Of a DNA stretch of 47,819 nucleotides, positions 1-7,980 are shown piece by piece. Under the pieces are notes generated by a model, which was not told the DNA's origin, did not search any database, and was given only the letters and a program-made list of their open reading frames with translations. The stretch is from contig REED01000126.1 in NCBI GenBank assembly GCA_007695225.1, forward strand, positions 1 to 47,819. The letters are read 5' to 3'. Numbering within the stretch: position 1 is the first letter of the stretch; each line of letters opens with the position of its first letter. Origin of the DNA: Gemmatimonadales bacterium. Lineage in GTDB: Bacteria > Gemmatimonadota > Gemmatimonadetes > Longimicrobiales > Gaopeijiaceae. The position numbers were made by a program, and so were the translations under genes.

Positions 1-2
1 TG

Positions 3-179
3 CGGCTCCCTGGCGCTCCCAACGGTGGCGCCCTCTACTTCTTCAACAGCCTTCTGGGCACGGGGTGGAATCAAGGAACGGCCTGCCAGGACCTCCAGGA
101 CAGCTTCAGTCCTGTCCCCGAGCCGCCGGCTCCGCAGGGCGGGTGCTCGGGAAGGGGCGAGGCCGCTGTGAATACTTGA
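3..179 (+). CDS. possible 3' end of a truncated gene
   Basis: A reading frame is open from the window edge to a TGA at 177-179. Its 58 residues have a plausible secreted-protein composition, with a stretch reading LYFFNSLLGTGW, two Cys and a Pro-rich tail. I do not recognise a family. The first part overlaps a repeat element that recurs in inverted orientation at 11273-11322, so the frame could be open only by chance in GC-rich repeat DNA. The gene start lies outside the window. Confidence is low. Confidence 0.28.
   Translation, partial: RLPGAPNGGALYFFNSLLGTGWNQGTACQDLQDSFSPVPEPPAPQGGCSGRGEAAVNT
6..56 (+). repeat. repeat element copy 1 (inverted relative to copy 2)
   Basis: Bases 31-56 are identical over 26 bp to the reverse complement of 11273-11298. 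Similarity continues leftward: bases 6-29 match the reverse complement of 11299-11322 at 19 of 24 positions, allowing one extra base at position 30. The match past the exact core shows two diverged copies of one element rather than a chance hit. The function is unknown. Confidence 0.75.
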
Positions 180-205
180 CTTACAGAGGGCGCGATCCGT
201 ATTCT
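176..205 (+). promoter_or_regulatory. candidate sigma70-type promoter
   Basis: TTGACT (176-181) is followed after 18 bases by TATTCT (200-205), a reasonable -35/-10 pair for a housekeeping sigma factor. It overlaps the TGA of the upstream partial frame. It could drive the DUF1592 gene at 841 through a leader of about 630 nt. A second TTGACA at 211-216 has no matching -10. Confidence 0.3.
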
Positions 206-827
206 GCGCATTGACACAAAGACAGCAGGTCCGGGGGCCTGGGGCAGCCGCCATGAGCACCTCGCGACCTCGGACCCCTGACCGTCGCCGGACCCTAACC
301 CTCATGGGTCGTGTCCAGCGACGTCTGCCGGGCGAGGCGGAGGGAGAGGGCTGCCCGACCTCAACACTTTCAGCGCCATGGATGTCTCTTGAATTGCAGG
401 TCCCCGATGACGACAGCGGGGCTTTGAACAGGCGGAGCCGGATGGGCAGGTTTCTCCTCAGCACAGGAACTCCCCCAACGAGTTCCGCCATCTGCAACTG
501 AAAACGGCGGTCATATGCTTCACCAACACTTCCAGACGCGGGGGCTCCACGAGGGCCATCAGCCTGAGGCAATCATCGCCTCAGGCCGTCGGAACGTGAC
601 CGCACGTGAAGCGACCGCACGGGCGGGTACCGAGCAATACGTGGCACCCCGCTCCACCCAGAGTCCCCTTCCGGCCTTCCGCCGTGTGGATGCAATTCCG
701 CCGGCGGTTTCTGGTCTTCGGACGGCGACTCCGGGGAGAGCGGACCTCCGAGTCAACAAACCTGGTCCCACGAATTCCCCCTCTCCCCTTGGACGACTTG
801 GGGCGGGGGCTTCCGTGGGACTCAACG
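206..827. other. intergenic region upstream of the DUF1592 gene, no gene seen
   Basis: No reading frame here has a believable start, ribosome binding site or protein-like composition. The open frames present are Arg/Pro/Ser-rich and overlap each other on both strands, as expected in GC-rich noncoding DNA. The region may be a long untranslated leader for the gene at 841, which has its own site (GGGAGG just before the ATG). Confidence 0.45.
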
Positions 828-840
828 GGAGGCACGAAGT

Positions 841-3396
841 ATGAGGCTAGTCATTCCCGGCGTCTTGGCGCTGGCGGCTGTGGTGGCGATTCAGGTCGCC
901 GACCTGGATCCCGAGACGCGTGAGACGCCCCCCCCCATGACCCTGGCCGGCGCCATCGGCGGATCGTCGATGGCATTTGCCGGTGACGAGGGCGGGGACG
1001 CGTCCTACTACGCATCCCTGGCACGCTACTCCACCCGGGTCGCCCCCATGGGCGCCACCGGGACGAGAATCGCCCCGGATGTCCCGGACGAAGCGTTGAC
1101 GGCGTTGGTGCAGCGGCTTTGCGCCACCTGCCACAATGACCAGCTCCGGACCGCGAACCTCAGCCTGCAGGGTTTCGACGTGGCCAAGGCCGCCGACATG
1201 GCGGAGACCACCGAGATGATGATCACCAAGCTGCGGCTCCACATGATGCCGCCGCCGGGAATCCCCCAGCCGGCGGGCGACACCATGGTGGCCCTGGTGG
1301 AGACGTTGGAGCGCAAGGTCGATGAGGCCGTGGCGGCCAATCCGAATCCTGGGATCCGCCCGCTCCTCCGCATGAACCAGGTGGAGTACACGCGCACGGT
1401 GGAGGAACTCCTCGGGATCCGGGTGGATGCCTCCGCGTACCTCCCCCCGGAAACCATCAGCGACGGGTATGACAACATCGCCGATGTCCAGACCATGGCC
1501 CCATCGGTGCTGGACGGCTTCATGAGGGCCGCTTCGGCAGTGTCCCGGATGGCGGTGGGCGACATCGATGCCCCCAGCACCCAGAGCACCTACCGGGCCA
1601 TCCGGACGGTCTCTCAGCTTGAACGGGTGGATGGAGCACCGTACGGGAGCCGCGGCGGGATTTCGGTGGTCCACAACTTCCCCGCGGACGGGGAATACAC
1701 CCTGAGGATGGAGTTCCACGCCATCCCCACCGGACAGTTGTACGCCTCCACCGCCCGCGGTGAGAAGCTCGAGGTATCGGTGAACGGCGAGCGGGTACAG
1801 GTGCTGGAGATCGATCGCTGGATGTCCGAGGCCGATCCCGACGGGAACGCGCTTCGCACGGAGCCCTTCTTCGTCCGGGCCGGCCCGCAGCGGATCTCCG
1901 CTGCCTTCATCCCCACATTCGAGGGGCCGGTGAACGATCTCCTGGCTCCCATCAACCAGACGTTGGCGGATGCGCAGATCGGTGCCGCTCTCGGGGTCAC
2001 CACGGTGCCCCACATGCGGGACCTGACCATCACCGGTCCCATCAAGACCACCGGCGTCTCCGAGACGCCGAGCCGCGCCCGCATCTTCTCCTGCCGGCCC
2101 AGCCAGGCCAGCGAGGAACTGGGCTGCGCCCGGGAGATCGTGTCGCGACTGGCCAGTGAGGCCTATCGCCGTCCCCTCACGGACGAGGACATGACGGGGC
2201 TGATGGGTCTCTATCGCCAGGGGGCCGACCGAGGGGGCTTCGAGACGGGGATCCGAACCGCCCTGCAGGGCATCCTCGCCAGCCCCCACTTTGTCTTCCG
2301 GGCAGAGCGGATCGTCGAGGGCGCGCCCCAGGACCAGGTGGCGCCCCTGAGCGGGCGGGCTCTGGCTTCCCGCCTCTCCTACTTCCTCTGGGCCTCCCCG
2401 CCGGACCAGGAGCTTCGTGACCTGGGTGAATCCGGCGAGCTCCAGGATCCGGACGTCATCTTGGCCCAGGCCCAGCGCATGCTACTGGACCCCCGGTCCG
2501 AGACCCTGGCGACCCGATTCGCGTCCCAGTGGCTCCGCCTGCAGCGCCTCGAGGTGATCCACCCCGACCCCCGCAGGCACCCGGAGTTCGACGACCGGCT
2601 CAAGGAGGACATGCGTCGTGAGACGGAGATGCTGTTCTACAGTCTGATCCAGGAGGATCAGAGCCTGATGGACTTCTTCGTCACCGACTACACGTTCGTG
2701 AACGAGCGTTTGGCCCGTCACTATGGGATTCCAGGGGTGGCCGGAGAGCAGTTCCGCCGAGTTGAGCTGGACGATGAGCGGCGGAGGGGGGTCTTTGGAC
2801 AGGGGAGCGTCCTGACCCTTACCTCCCACGCCAATCGCACGTCTCCGGTGGACCGCGGCTTGTGGGTCATGGAGGTGATCCTGGGGGTCTCCCCGCCGCC
2901 GCCCCCGCCGGTCCCCTCGCTGGATCAGACCGCCGGAGAGGATGCGGAGAGTGGTCGCGTGTTGACCATCCGGGAGCGCCTGGAGATCCACCGTTCCAAT
3001 CCGACCTGCAATGCATGCCACCAGTTCATCGACCCTCTGGGGCTTCCCCTGGAGAACTTCGATGTGACGGGTCTCTGGCGGATCCGGGACGAGGGGAACC
3101 CCCTGGATTCCCGCGGTCACCTCTGGGACGGTACGCCCCTGGAGTCGCCGCAGGATCTCCAGCAGGCCATGCTTGAGCGGCCCGTTCCCATCGTGCGGAA
3201 CTTCACTGCAAACATGATGCGGTATGCGCTGGGACGCCGACTGCACTACTTTGACATGCCCACGGTCCGTACCATCGCCAACGAGGCCGAGGCCGATGAC
3301 TATAGATTGTCCTCCTTCATCCTGGGGATCGTGATGAGCGATCAGTTCCGGATGCGGGGGGTTGAAGTGATGGCGGATGACGACGGTGATCGTTGA
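841..3396 (+). CDS. DUF1592-family diheme cytochrome c-like protein
   Basis: An 851-residue exported protein with the full DUF1587 (about 174-243), DUF1595 (about 417-480), DUF1592 (about 502-640), DUF1588 (about 650-750) and DUF1585 (about 764-838) series known from Planctomycetes and other marine or soil bacteria. Two heme c motifs are visible, CATCH at 94-98 and CNACH at 723-727, so covalent heme and an electron-transfer role outside the cytoplasm are likely. A hydrophobic segment at residues 5-20 looks like a signal peptide or anchor. Such proteins are commonly found beside DUF1552 proteins, as here (75 bp downstream). The substrate and reaction are not known. The start is supported by GGGAGG about 8 nt upstream. 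A carbohydrate-binding-like beta region (about 265-370) lies between DUF1587 and DUF1595. Confidence 0.93.
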   Translation: MRLVIPGVLALAAVVAIQVADLDPETRETPPPMTLAGAIGGSSMAFAGDEGGDASYYASLARYSTRVAPMGATGTRIAPDVPDEALTALVQRLCATCHNDQLRTANLSLQGFDVAKAADMAETTEMMITKLRLHMMPPPGIPQPAGDTMVALVETLERKVDEAVAANPNPGIRPLLRMNQVEYTRTVEELLGIRVDASAYLPPETISDGYDNIADVQTMAPSVLDGFMRAASAVSRMAVGDIDAPSTQSTYRAIRTVSQLERVDGAPYGSRGGISVVHNFPADGEYTLRMEFHAIPTGQLYASTARGEKLEVSVNGERVQVLEIDRWMSEADPDGNALRTEPFFVRAGPQRISAAFIPTFEGPVNDLLAPINQTLADAQIGAALGVTTVPHMRDLTITGPIKTTGVSETPSRARIFSCRPSQASEELGCAREIVSRLASEAYRRPLTDEDMTGLMGLYRQGADRGGFETGIRTALQGILASPHFVFRAERIVEGAPQDQVAPLSGRALASRLSYFLWASPPDQELRDLGESGELQDPDVILAQAQRMLLDPRSETLATRFASQWLRLQRLEVIHPDPRRHPEFDDRLKEDMRRETEMLFYSLIQEDQSLMDFFVTDYTFVNERLARHYGIPGVAGEQFRRVELDDERRRGVFGQGSVLTLTSHANRTSPVDRGLWVMEVILGVSPPPPPPVPSLDQTAGEDAESGRVLTIRERLEIHRSNPTCNACHQFIDPLGLPLENFDVTGLWRIRDEGNPLDSRGHLWDGTPLESPQDLQQAMLERPVPIVRNFTANMMRYALGRRLHYFDMPTVRTIANEAEADDYRLSSFILGIVMSDQFRMRGVEVMADDDGDR

Positions 3397-3471
3397 AGAC
3401 CCCGTCCTCCTGAACCCGATGCATAGAAAGACCACGTTGTTTCGCTCACTCCGATCACGGGAGACCTGACC

Positions 3472-4881
3472 ATGAACTTGATCACCGGAAAGCACATCCA
3501 CCGCCGCACCTTCCTCCGGGGAATGGGGGCCACCGTGGCCCTTCCCTTCCTGGATGCCATGCTCCCCGCCGGGAGCCTGGGCCGAGTCATGGCCCGGGAT
3601 CTTGACAAGACCCGCATGATCGCCATCGAGATGGTGCACGGGGCGGCGGGCTGCGCCGAGGTGGGTGCACAGATGGGACTCTGGACCCCCCAGAAGGTCG
3701 GTACGGACTTCGACCTCAGCGGGACCTCCATGGAGCCGCTGGAGCCCTGGAGGGAGCACCTGACCATCGTGAGCAACACCGACGCCCGGATGGCGGAGGC
3801 GTATCGGCCCGGTGAGATCGGTGGCGACCACTTCCGTTCCAGCGCCGTGTACCTCACCCAGACGCATCCCCGGCAAACCGAGGGCTCCGACGTCTACGTC
3901 GGTCAGTCCCTGGATCAGATGTTTGCCGAGCGCTTCGGTCAGGACACACCCATTCCGTCCATGCAGCTCTGCATCGAGAACGTGGACCAGGCCGGGGGAT
4001 GCGCCTACGGGTACTCCTGTGTCTACACCGACTCCATCAGCTGGGCCTCCCCCACGGACCCCCTGCCCATGGTACGGGACCCCCGGGTCGCCTTCGAGCA
4101 ACTCTTCGGTGCGGGTGCGACGGCGGAACAGCGTCAGATCCGCCTCGAGACCGATGGCTCCATCCTCGACTGGATCTCCAGCGAGGTGGCCAGCCTCAAG
4201 CGCGAGCTTGGAACCGGCGACCAGCATCGGATGGATCAGTATCTCCAGAACGTTCGGGAGCTCGAGCGCCGTATCCAGCTCGTAGTGGTCCAGAACGAGA
4301 GCGGTGAGGAACGGGAGATCCCCGAGGCTCCGGCCGGTGTGCCCGACTCCTTCTCCGATCACGTCAAGCTCATGATGGACATCCAGGCCCTGGCCTTCGC
4401 GTCCGACATGACCCGGGTCTTCTCCTTCAAGATGGGCCGGGACGGTTCCGCGCGGGTCTACCCCGAGAGCGGCTCCGAGCGGCCTTTCCATCCCGCGTCG
4501 CACCACGGGAACAACGAAGAGGCACTGCGTCAGTTCGCCATGATCAACAGGTACCACGTGAGCCTGCTGCCCTACCTCTTCGAGCGCCTCAACGAGGTCA
4601 CCGAGGGCGACAAGACGCTCCTGGACAAGACCGCCATCATCTACGGTTCGCCCATGGGTGACCCGAACATCCACAACCACCGTCGCGTGCCCCTGTTCAT
4701 CGCCGGTGGAGCCAACGGCGCCCTCAACGGCGGCGTGCACTTCAAGGCTCCCAACGGCACGCCCATGGCCAACATCATGCTCGGCCTGGTGAACAACATG
4801 GGGATGGAAGATCTGCGGGAGTTCGGAGACAGCACTGGTGGCTTCTCCTTCAATGTTCCCAGTTCGTCCTTCGCGGACTGA
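3472..4881 (+). CDS. DUF1552 domain protein, Tat-type N-terminus
   Basis: A 469-residue protein of the DUF1552 family, the usual partner of DUF1592 proteins. The N-terminus carries a twin-arginine-like stretch (HRRTFLRGMGA at about 10-20) followed by a short hydrophobic segment, so export in folded form by the Tat route is likely. The family resembles sulfatase/alkaline-phosphatase-fold DUF1501 relatives by context only; I see no assignable active site. It starts 75 bp after the DUF1592 gene and ends about 50 bp before the first ankyrin gene, consistent with one transcription unit. Its biochemical role is unknown; an extracytoplasmic complex with the heme protein is an inference. Confidence 0.92.
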   Translation: MNLITGKHIHRRTFLRGMGATVALPFLDAMLPAGSLGRVMARDLDKTRMIAIEMVHGAAGCAEVGAQMGLWTPQKVGTDFDLSGTSMEPLEPWREHLTIVSNTDARMAEAYRPGEIGGDHFRSSAVYLTQTHPRQTEGSDVYVGQSLDQMFAERFGQDTPIPSMQLCIENVDQAGGCAYGYSCVYTDSISWASPTDPLPMVRDPRVAFEQLFGAGATAEQRQIRLETDGSILDWISSEVASLKRELGTGDQHRMDQYLQNVRELERRIQLVVVQNESGEEREIPEAPAGVPDSFSDHVKLMMDIQALAFASDMTRVFSFKMGRDGSARVYPESGSERPFHPASHHGNNEEALRQFAMINRYHVSLLPYLFERLNEVTEGDKTLLDKTAIIYGSPMGDPNIHNHRRVPLFIAGGANGALNGGVHFKAPNGTPMANIMLGLVNNMGMEDLREFGDSTGGFSFNVPSSSFAD

Positions 4882-4933
4882 CGGAGCGAGCCCACTTTAG
4901 CTCGCGGAGTGTATGCACCATGTGGAGGCACGA

Positions 4934-6802
4934 ATGAGGAAACAATCTGCGCTGAAAATGATCGGAGCGGCCGCGATGGCCATCCTGGTCTCGGCGTCTG
5001 TCCTGGTCTCTGACGTCACGGTCATCGAGGCCGCCCGTAGCGGGAATCTCGATGAGATCCGGGCCCTGGTTCAGAAGGGTGCCGACGTGAACGCCGCGGA
5101 GGGCGACGGTATGACCGCCCTCCACTGGGCCGCCGAGGGCAATCACGCCGAAGCAGCCAGCATCCTCCTGTACGCCGGTGCCCGGCTCGATGCCCGGACC
5201 CGCATCGGTGCATACACTCCGCTCCTGGTGGCTAGCCGGGTGGGCAACGCCGAGGTCCTCGAGGTGCTTCTCGAGGCCGGAGCCGATGTTCATTACCGGA
5301 CGACCACCGGCGAGATGACCGCCCTGCACTTCGCCTCCGCCGCAGGGAGTGCCCGTGCAGTGGAACTCCTCCTGGATCATGGGGCTGAGGTGGACGCCCG
5401 CGAGGGAGGGTCGGACCACACGCCACTGATGGTGGCGTCGGCGAACAACCGGCTGGAGGTCGTCCGCCTTCTCATCGCCAGGGGTGCAGACGTATCCTTG
5501 GTGAACCGGGCGGTGGACATGGCGGTGCGGGAGCAGGAGGACAATCGCTCCCGTCAGATCCGGAACCAGCGGGTCGCCATGCTCCGAGACCTGGAGGAGC
5601 AGGCGAACGGGGCCAGCAGTGAGCAGGCTGCCGAGGAGGCATCCGACGAGGAGGCCGAAGAGACGCCTGCTTCCGAGGAAGTGGAAGAGGAGGCCGTAGC
5701 CGAGGAAGCCGCCGAGGAGCCGGAGGAAGAGGAGGCGCCTCGATCCGGCTTCGCCCGGGCCGCGGCGGACCGTGCCGATGACGAGCCCATGGAGGAGGCT
5801 GCACAGCCCCTCAGCTACGCCGAGCTTGTGGGAGGTCACGGGGGCTTCAATGCCCTTCATCTCGCCGTGCGGCAGGGTGCCAAAGACGTGGTGAAGGAAC
5901 TCATCGCAGCCGGCGCGGACATCAACCTCGTGAGTGAGGGTGACCAGTCCAGCCCGCTGCTCATGGCGGCGATCAACGGACACTGGGATCTGGCCATGTA
6001 CCTGCTGGAGCAGGGCGCCGATCCCAACATCGCGAGCCATGCCGGAGCAACGCCCCTCTATGGGGTGATCAACCTGCACTGGGCCCCCAGGGCGTTCTAC
6101 CCGCAGCCCCGGGCGCAACTCAACCAGGACGTGGAATACCTGGAAATCATGGAGGCTCTCCTGAGAGCGGGGGCGGACCCCAATGCCCGACTGACGAAGC
6201 ACCTCTGGTACAAGTCGTACAACTTCGATGTCCTGAACGTGCACATGGAAGGCGCCACTCCCTTCTGGAGGGCGGCCTACGGCACCGATGTCCGGGCCAT
6301 GCGGCTTCTGCTGGAGCATGGAGCGGACCCGACCCTGTCCACCGTGCGGCCGCCGGAGCGGCGCCGTGGCGGGTATGGTGGTGGGGCCGTGGAAGACCAG
6401 TCGGGCCTTCCGCCGGTGCCGGTGGGGGGACCCTCGGTGAGTCCGCTTCACGCGGCCTCCGGAGCGGGATATGGTGAGGGTTTTGCCGCCAATGCGCACC
6501 GCCATGTACCTGGAGGGTGGGTCCCAGCGGCCCGCTACCTCATTGAGGAAGTGGGGCTGGATGTGAACGCCCGGGATCACCAGGGTTTCACGGCCCTCCA
6601 TCACGCAGCCTCCCGGGGCGATCTGGATCTCATCCGGTACCTGGTGGACCAGGGGGCGGATGTGACGGTCATCAGCCGGCGGGGTCTCACGGTGGCGGAT
6701 ATGGCCAATGGACCGGTGCAGCGCACGACCCCGTACCCCCGGGCCATCGAACTCCTGCTGGAACTGGGGTCGCCCTTCAACGACAACTGCGTGTCCTGCT
6801 GA
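4934..6802 (+). CDS. exported ankyrin-repeat protein, paralog 1
   Basis: A 622-residue protein. I place the start at 4934 because GGAGG (4924-4928) sits 5 nt before it; an in-frame ATG 21 bases upstream lacks such a site. Residues about 8-25 form a hydrophobic signal-like segment, so the protein is probably exported. About five ankyrin repeats (roughly 28-190) are followed by an arginine/glutamine-rich helix and a very acidic Glu/Ala linker (about 225-290), then about seven more repeats with inserts, including a Gly/Tyr-rich loop near 480. The C-terminus is FNDNCVSC, a CxxC pair shared with the paralog at 7981. Ankyrin repeats bind proteins; the partner is unknown. A strong terminator follows at 6827-6882. 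Confidence 0.93.
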   Translation: MRKQSALKMIGAAAMAILVSASVLVSDVTVIEAARSGNLDEIRALVQKGADVNAAEGDGMTALHWAAEGNHAEAASILLYAGARLDARTRIGAYTPLLVASRVGNAEVLEVLLEAGADVHYRTTTGEMTALHFASAAGSARAVELLLDHGAEVDAREGGSDHTPLMVASANNRLEVVRLLIARGADVSLVNRAVDMAVREQEDNRSRQIRNQRVAMLRDLEEQANGASSEQAAEEASDEEAEETPASEEVEEEAVAEEAAEEPEEEEAPRSGFARAAADRADDEPMEEAAQPLSYAELVGGHGGFNALHLAVRQGAKDVVKELIAAGADINLVSEGDQSSPLLMAAINGHWDLAMYLLEQGADPNIASHAGATPLYGVINLHWAPRAFYPQPRAQLNQDVEYLEIMEALLRAGADPNARLTKHLWYKSYNFDVLNVHMEGATPFWRAAYGTDVRAMRLLLEHGADPTLSTVRPPERRRGGYGGGAVEDQSGLPPVPVGGPSVSPLHAASGAGYGEGFAANAHRHVPGGWVPAARYLIEEVGLDVNARDHQGFTALHHAASRGDLDLIRYLVDQGADVTVISRRGLTVADMANGPVQRTTPYPRAIELLLELGSPFNDNCVSC

Positions 6803-6826
6803 GTCCAGTCCGAATGCGTAGCATCT

Positions 6827-6882
6827 CCGCGGCCCCCCGCTCCCCGGATCTGTCCGGAAGGGTGGGGGGTCGCGGTTTTTTT
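6827..6882 (+). terminator. intrinsic terminator after ankyrin gene 1
   Basis: A long GC-rich hairpin (arms about 6827-6847 and 6854-6875, with a few G-U pairs) is followed directly by seven T (6876-6882). This is a textbook rho-independent terminator. It probably ends the DUF1592-DUF1552-ankyrin transcript, separating it from the MBL gene. Confidence 0.85.
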
Positions 6883-6908
6883 CAATAGTCCCTTTCCCGA
6901 GGATCTTC

Positions 6909-7910
6909 ATGCTCCGTAGCGTCCCGTTCCTGTTCGCCTCCGGTCTACTGGTCGCCCTCGTCGCCTGCGGCCCAGAGGGTCCACCTGCCGGTTCGGTTGA
7001 GATGGGCACCTCCTCCGATCAGGAGGCCATTCGTACGGCGGATCCCTTCGCCCGGGGTCTGGATCACGGCGACTTTCCCAGGGTGAAGGAGCTGGCCGAA
7101 GGCGTCTATTCCTACGAACAGCTCCGTTCCGCCGGAGAGGAGTGGTTCACCACGGTCAGCATGTTTGTGATCACCTCGGAGGGGGTGCTGGTGGCCGACG
7201 GACAGGGCAATGTGGAGGAGACCCAGCGTCTGGTGGACACGATTGCCGAGATCACAGATCAGCCCATTACGCACGTGGTCATCGCGTCGGACCACGGAGA
7301 CCATACGGCCGGGAACGTGGCCTTTCCCGGGGACGCCGCCTTCATTGCGCATCCGACCTCCGAGCAGGTGCTGCGGGGCGCGGCCAGCCGATGGGACCCT
7401 GCATCCAACGCTCCCCCTGTGATCCTTCCCACCGAACTGGTGGAAGACGAGGCCACCTTGGAGATGGGGGGGCGGGAGATCCAGATTCTCTTCAAGGGGC
7501 GGGCTCATACGGGGGGCGATCTCGTGGTGTATCTCCCCGAGGAACGGATCCTCTTCATGAGCGAGGCCTACCTCCACCGCGTCTTCCCCGCCATGCGGTC
7601 GGCCTTTCCCACGGAGTGGGTTCGGATGATCGAGCGGGTGCAGGCCATGGACGTGGACACGTACGTCCCGGGCCACGGCTTTGTGGATTCCCCGGAGGTC
7701 CTGCGGGAGGAACTGGAGATCTATCGCCAGGCCATGGTTCAGGTCATCGAAACGGTGACAGAGCTGCATGCGGCCGGGCTTTCCCTGGAGGAGGCGCAGG
7801 CACAAGCGGACTTCGGGGAGCTTGGGGAATGGAGCCTCTCCTCCAGCCAGGGCCCCATCGCGGTGGCTCAGGTCTATCGGGAGTTGGACGGGGAGCTTCC
7901 GCCGGAATGA
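6909..7910 (+). CDS. metallo-beta-lactamase-fold lipoprotein
   Basis: A 333-residue protein with a lipobox ending at Cys20 (LVAC), so it is likely membrane-anchored outside the cytoplasm. The MBL fold is recognisable: the metal-site loop SDHGDH at 127-132, the AHTGGD segment near residue 200, and PGHG near residue 258. The first His of the usual HxHxDH motif is Ser127, and the Asp that normally bridges the two metals appears to be Glu in LFMSEAY. Metal binding may therefore be altered or mononuclear. The substrate is unknown. GAGGA lies 5 nt before the ATG. It sits between the two ankyrin genes, after the first operon's terminator and 70 bp before ankyrin gene 2, so it may be co-transcribed with the latter. 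Confidence 0.88.
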   Translation: MLRSVPFLFASGLLVALVACGPEGPPAGSVEMGTSSDQEAIRTADPFARGLDHGDFPRVKELAEGVYSYEQLRSAGEEWFTTVSMFVITSEGVLVADGQGNVEETQRLVDTIAEITDQPITHVVIASDHGDHTAGNVAFPGDAAFIAHPTSEQVLRGAASRWDPASNAPPVILPTELVEDEATLEMGGREIQILFKGRAHTGGDLVVYLPEERILFMSEAYLHRVFPAMRSAFPTEWVRMIERVQAMDVDTYVPGHGFVDSPEVLREELEIYRQAMVQVIETVTELHAAGLSLEEAQAQADFGELGEWSLSSSQGPIAVAQVYRELDGELPPE

Positions 7911-7980
7911 ATCCGTGCGTTTGCACCGGCTGGAGCGTAAGTTGCGTATAAGGACATAATCTCAAGGAACGGAGGTTCAG

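Noticed and set aside
2482-4740. Long open frame of 752 codons on the minus strand
   Set aside because: It lies opposite the DUF1592 and DUF1552 genes, has a His/Gly/Val-rich composition typical of antisense frames in GC-rich DNA, and matches no family I know.
4850-7009. Open frame of 719 codons on the minus strand
   Set aside because: It mirrors the ankyrin gene; a similar antisense frame appears opposite the second ankyrin gene (9028-10467), as expected from shared codon bias.
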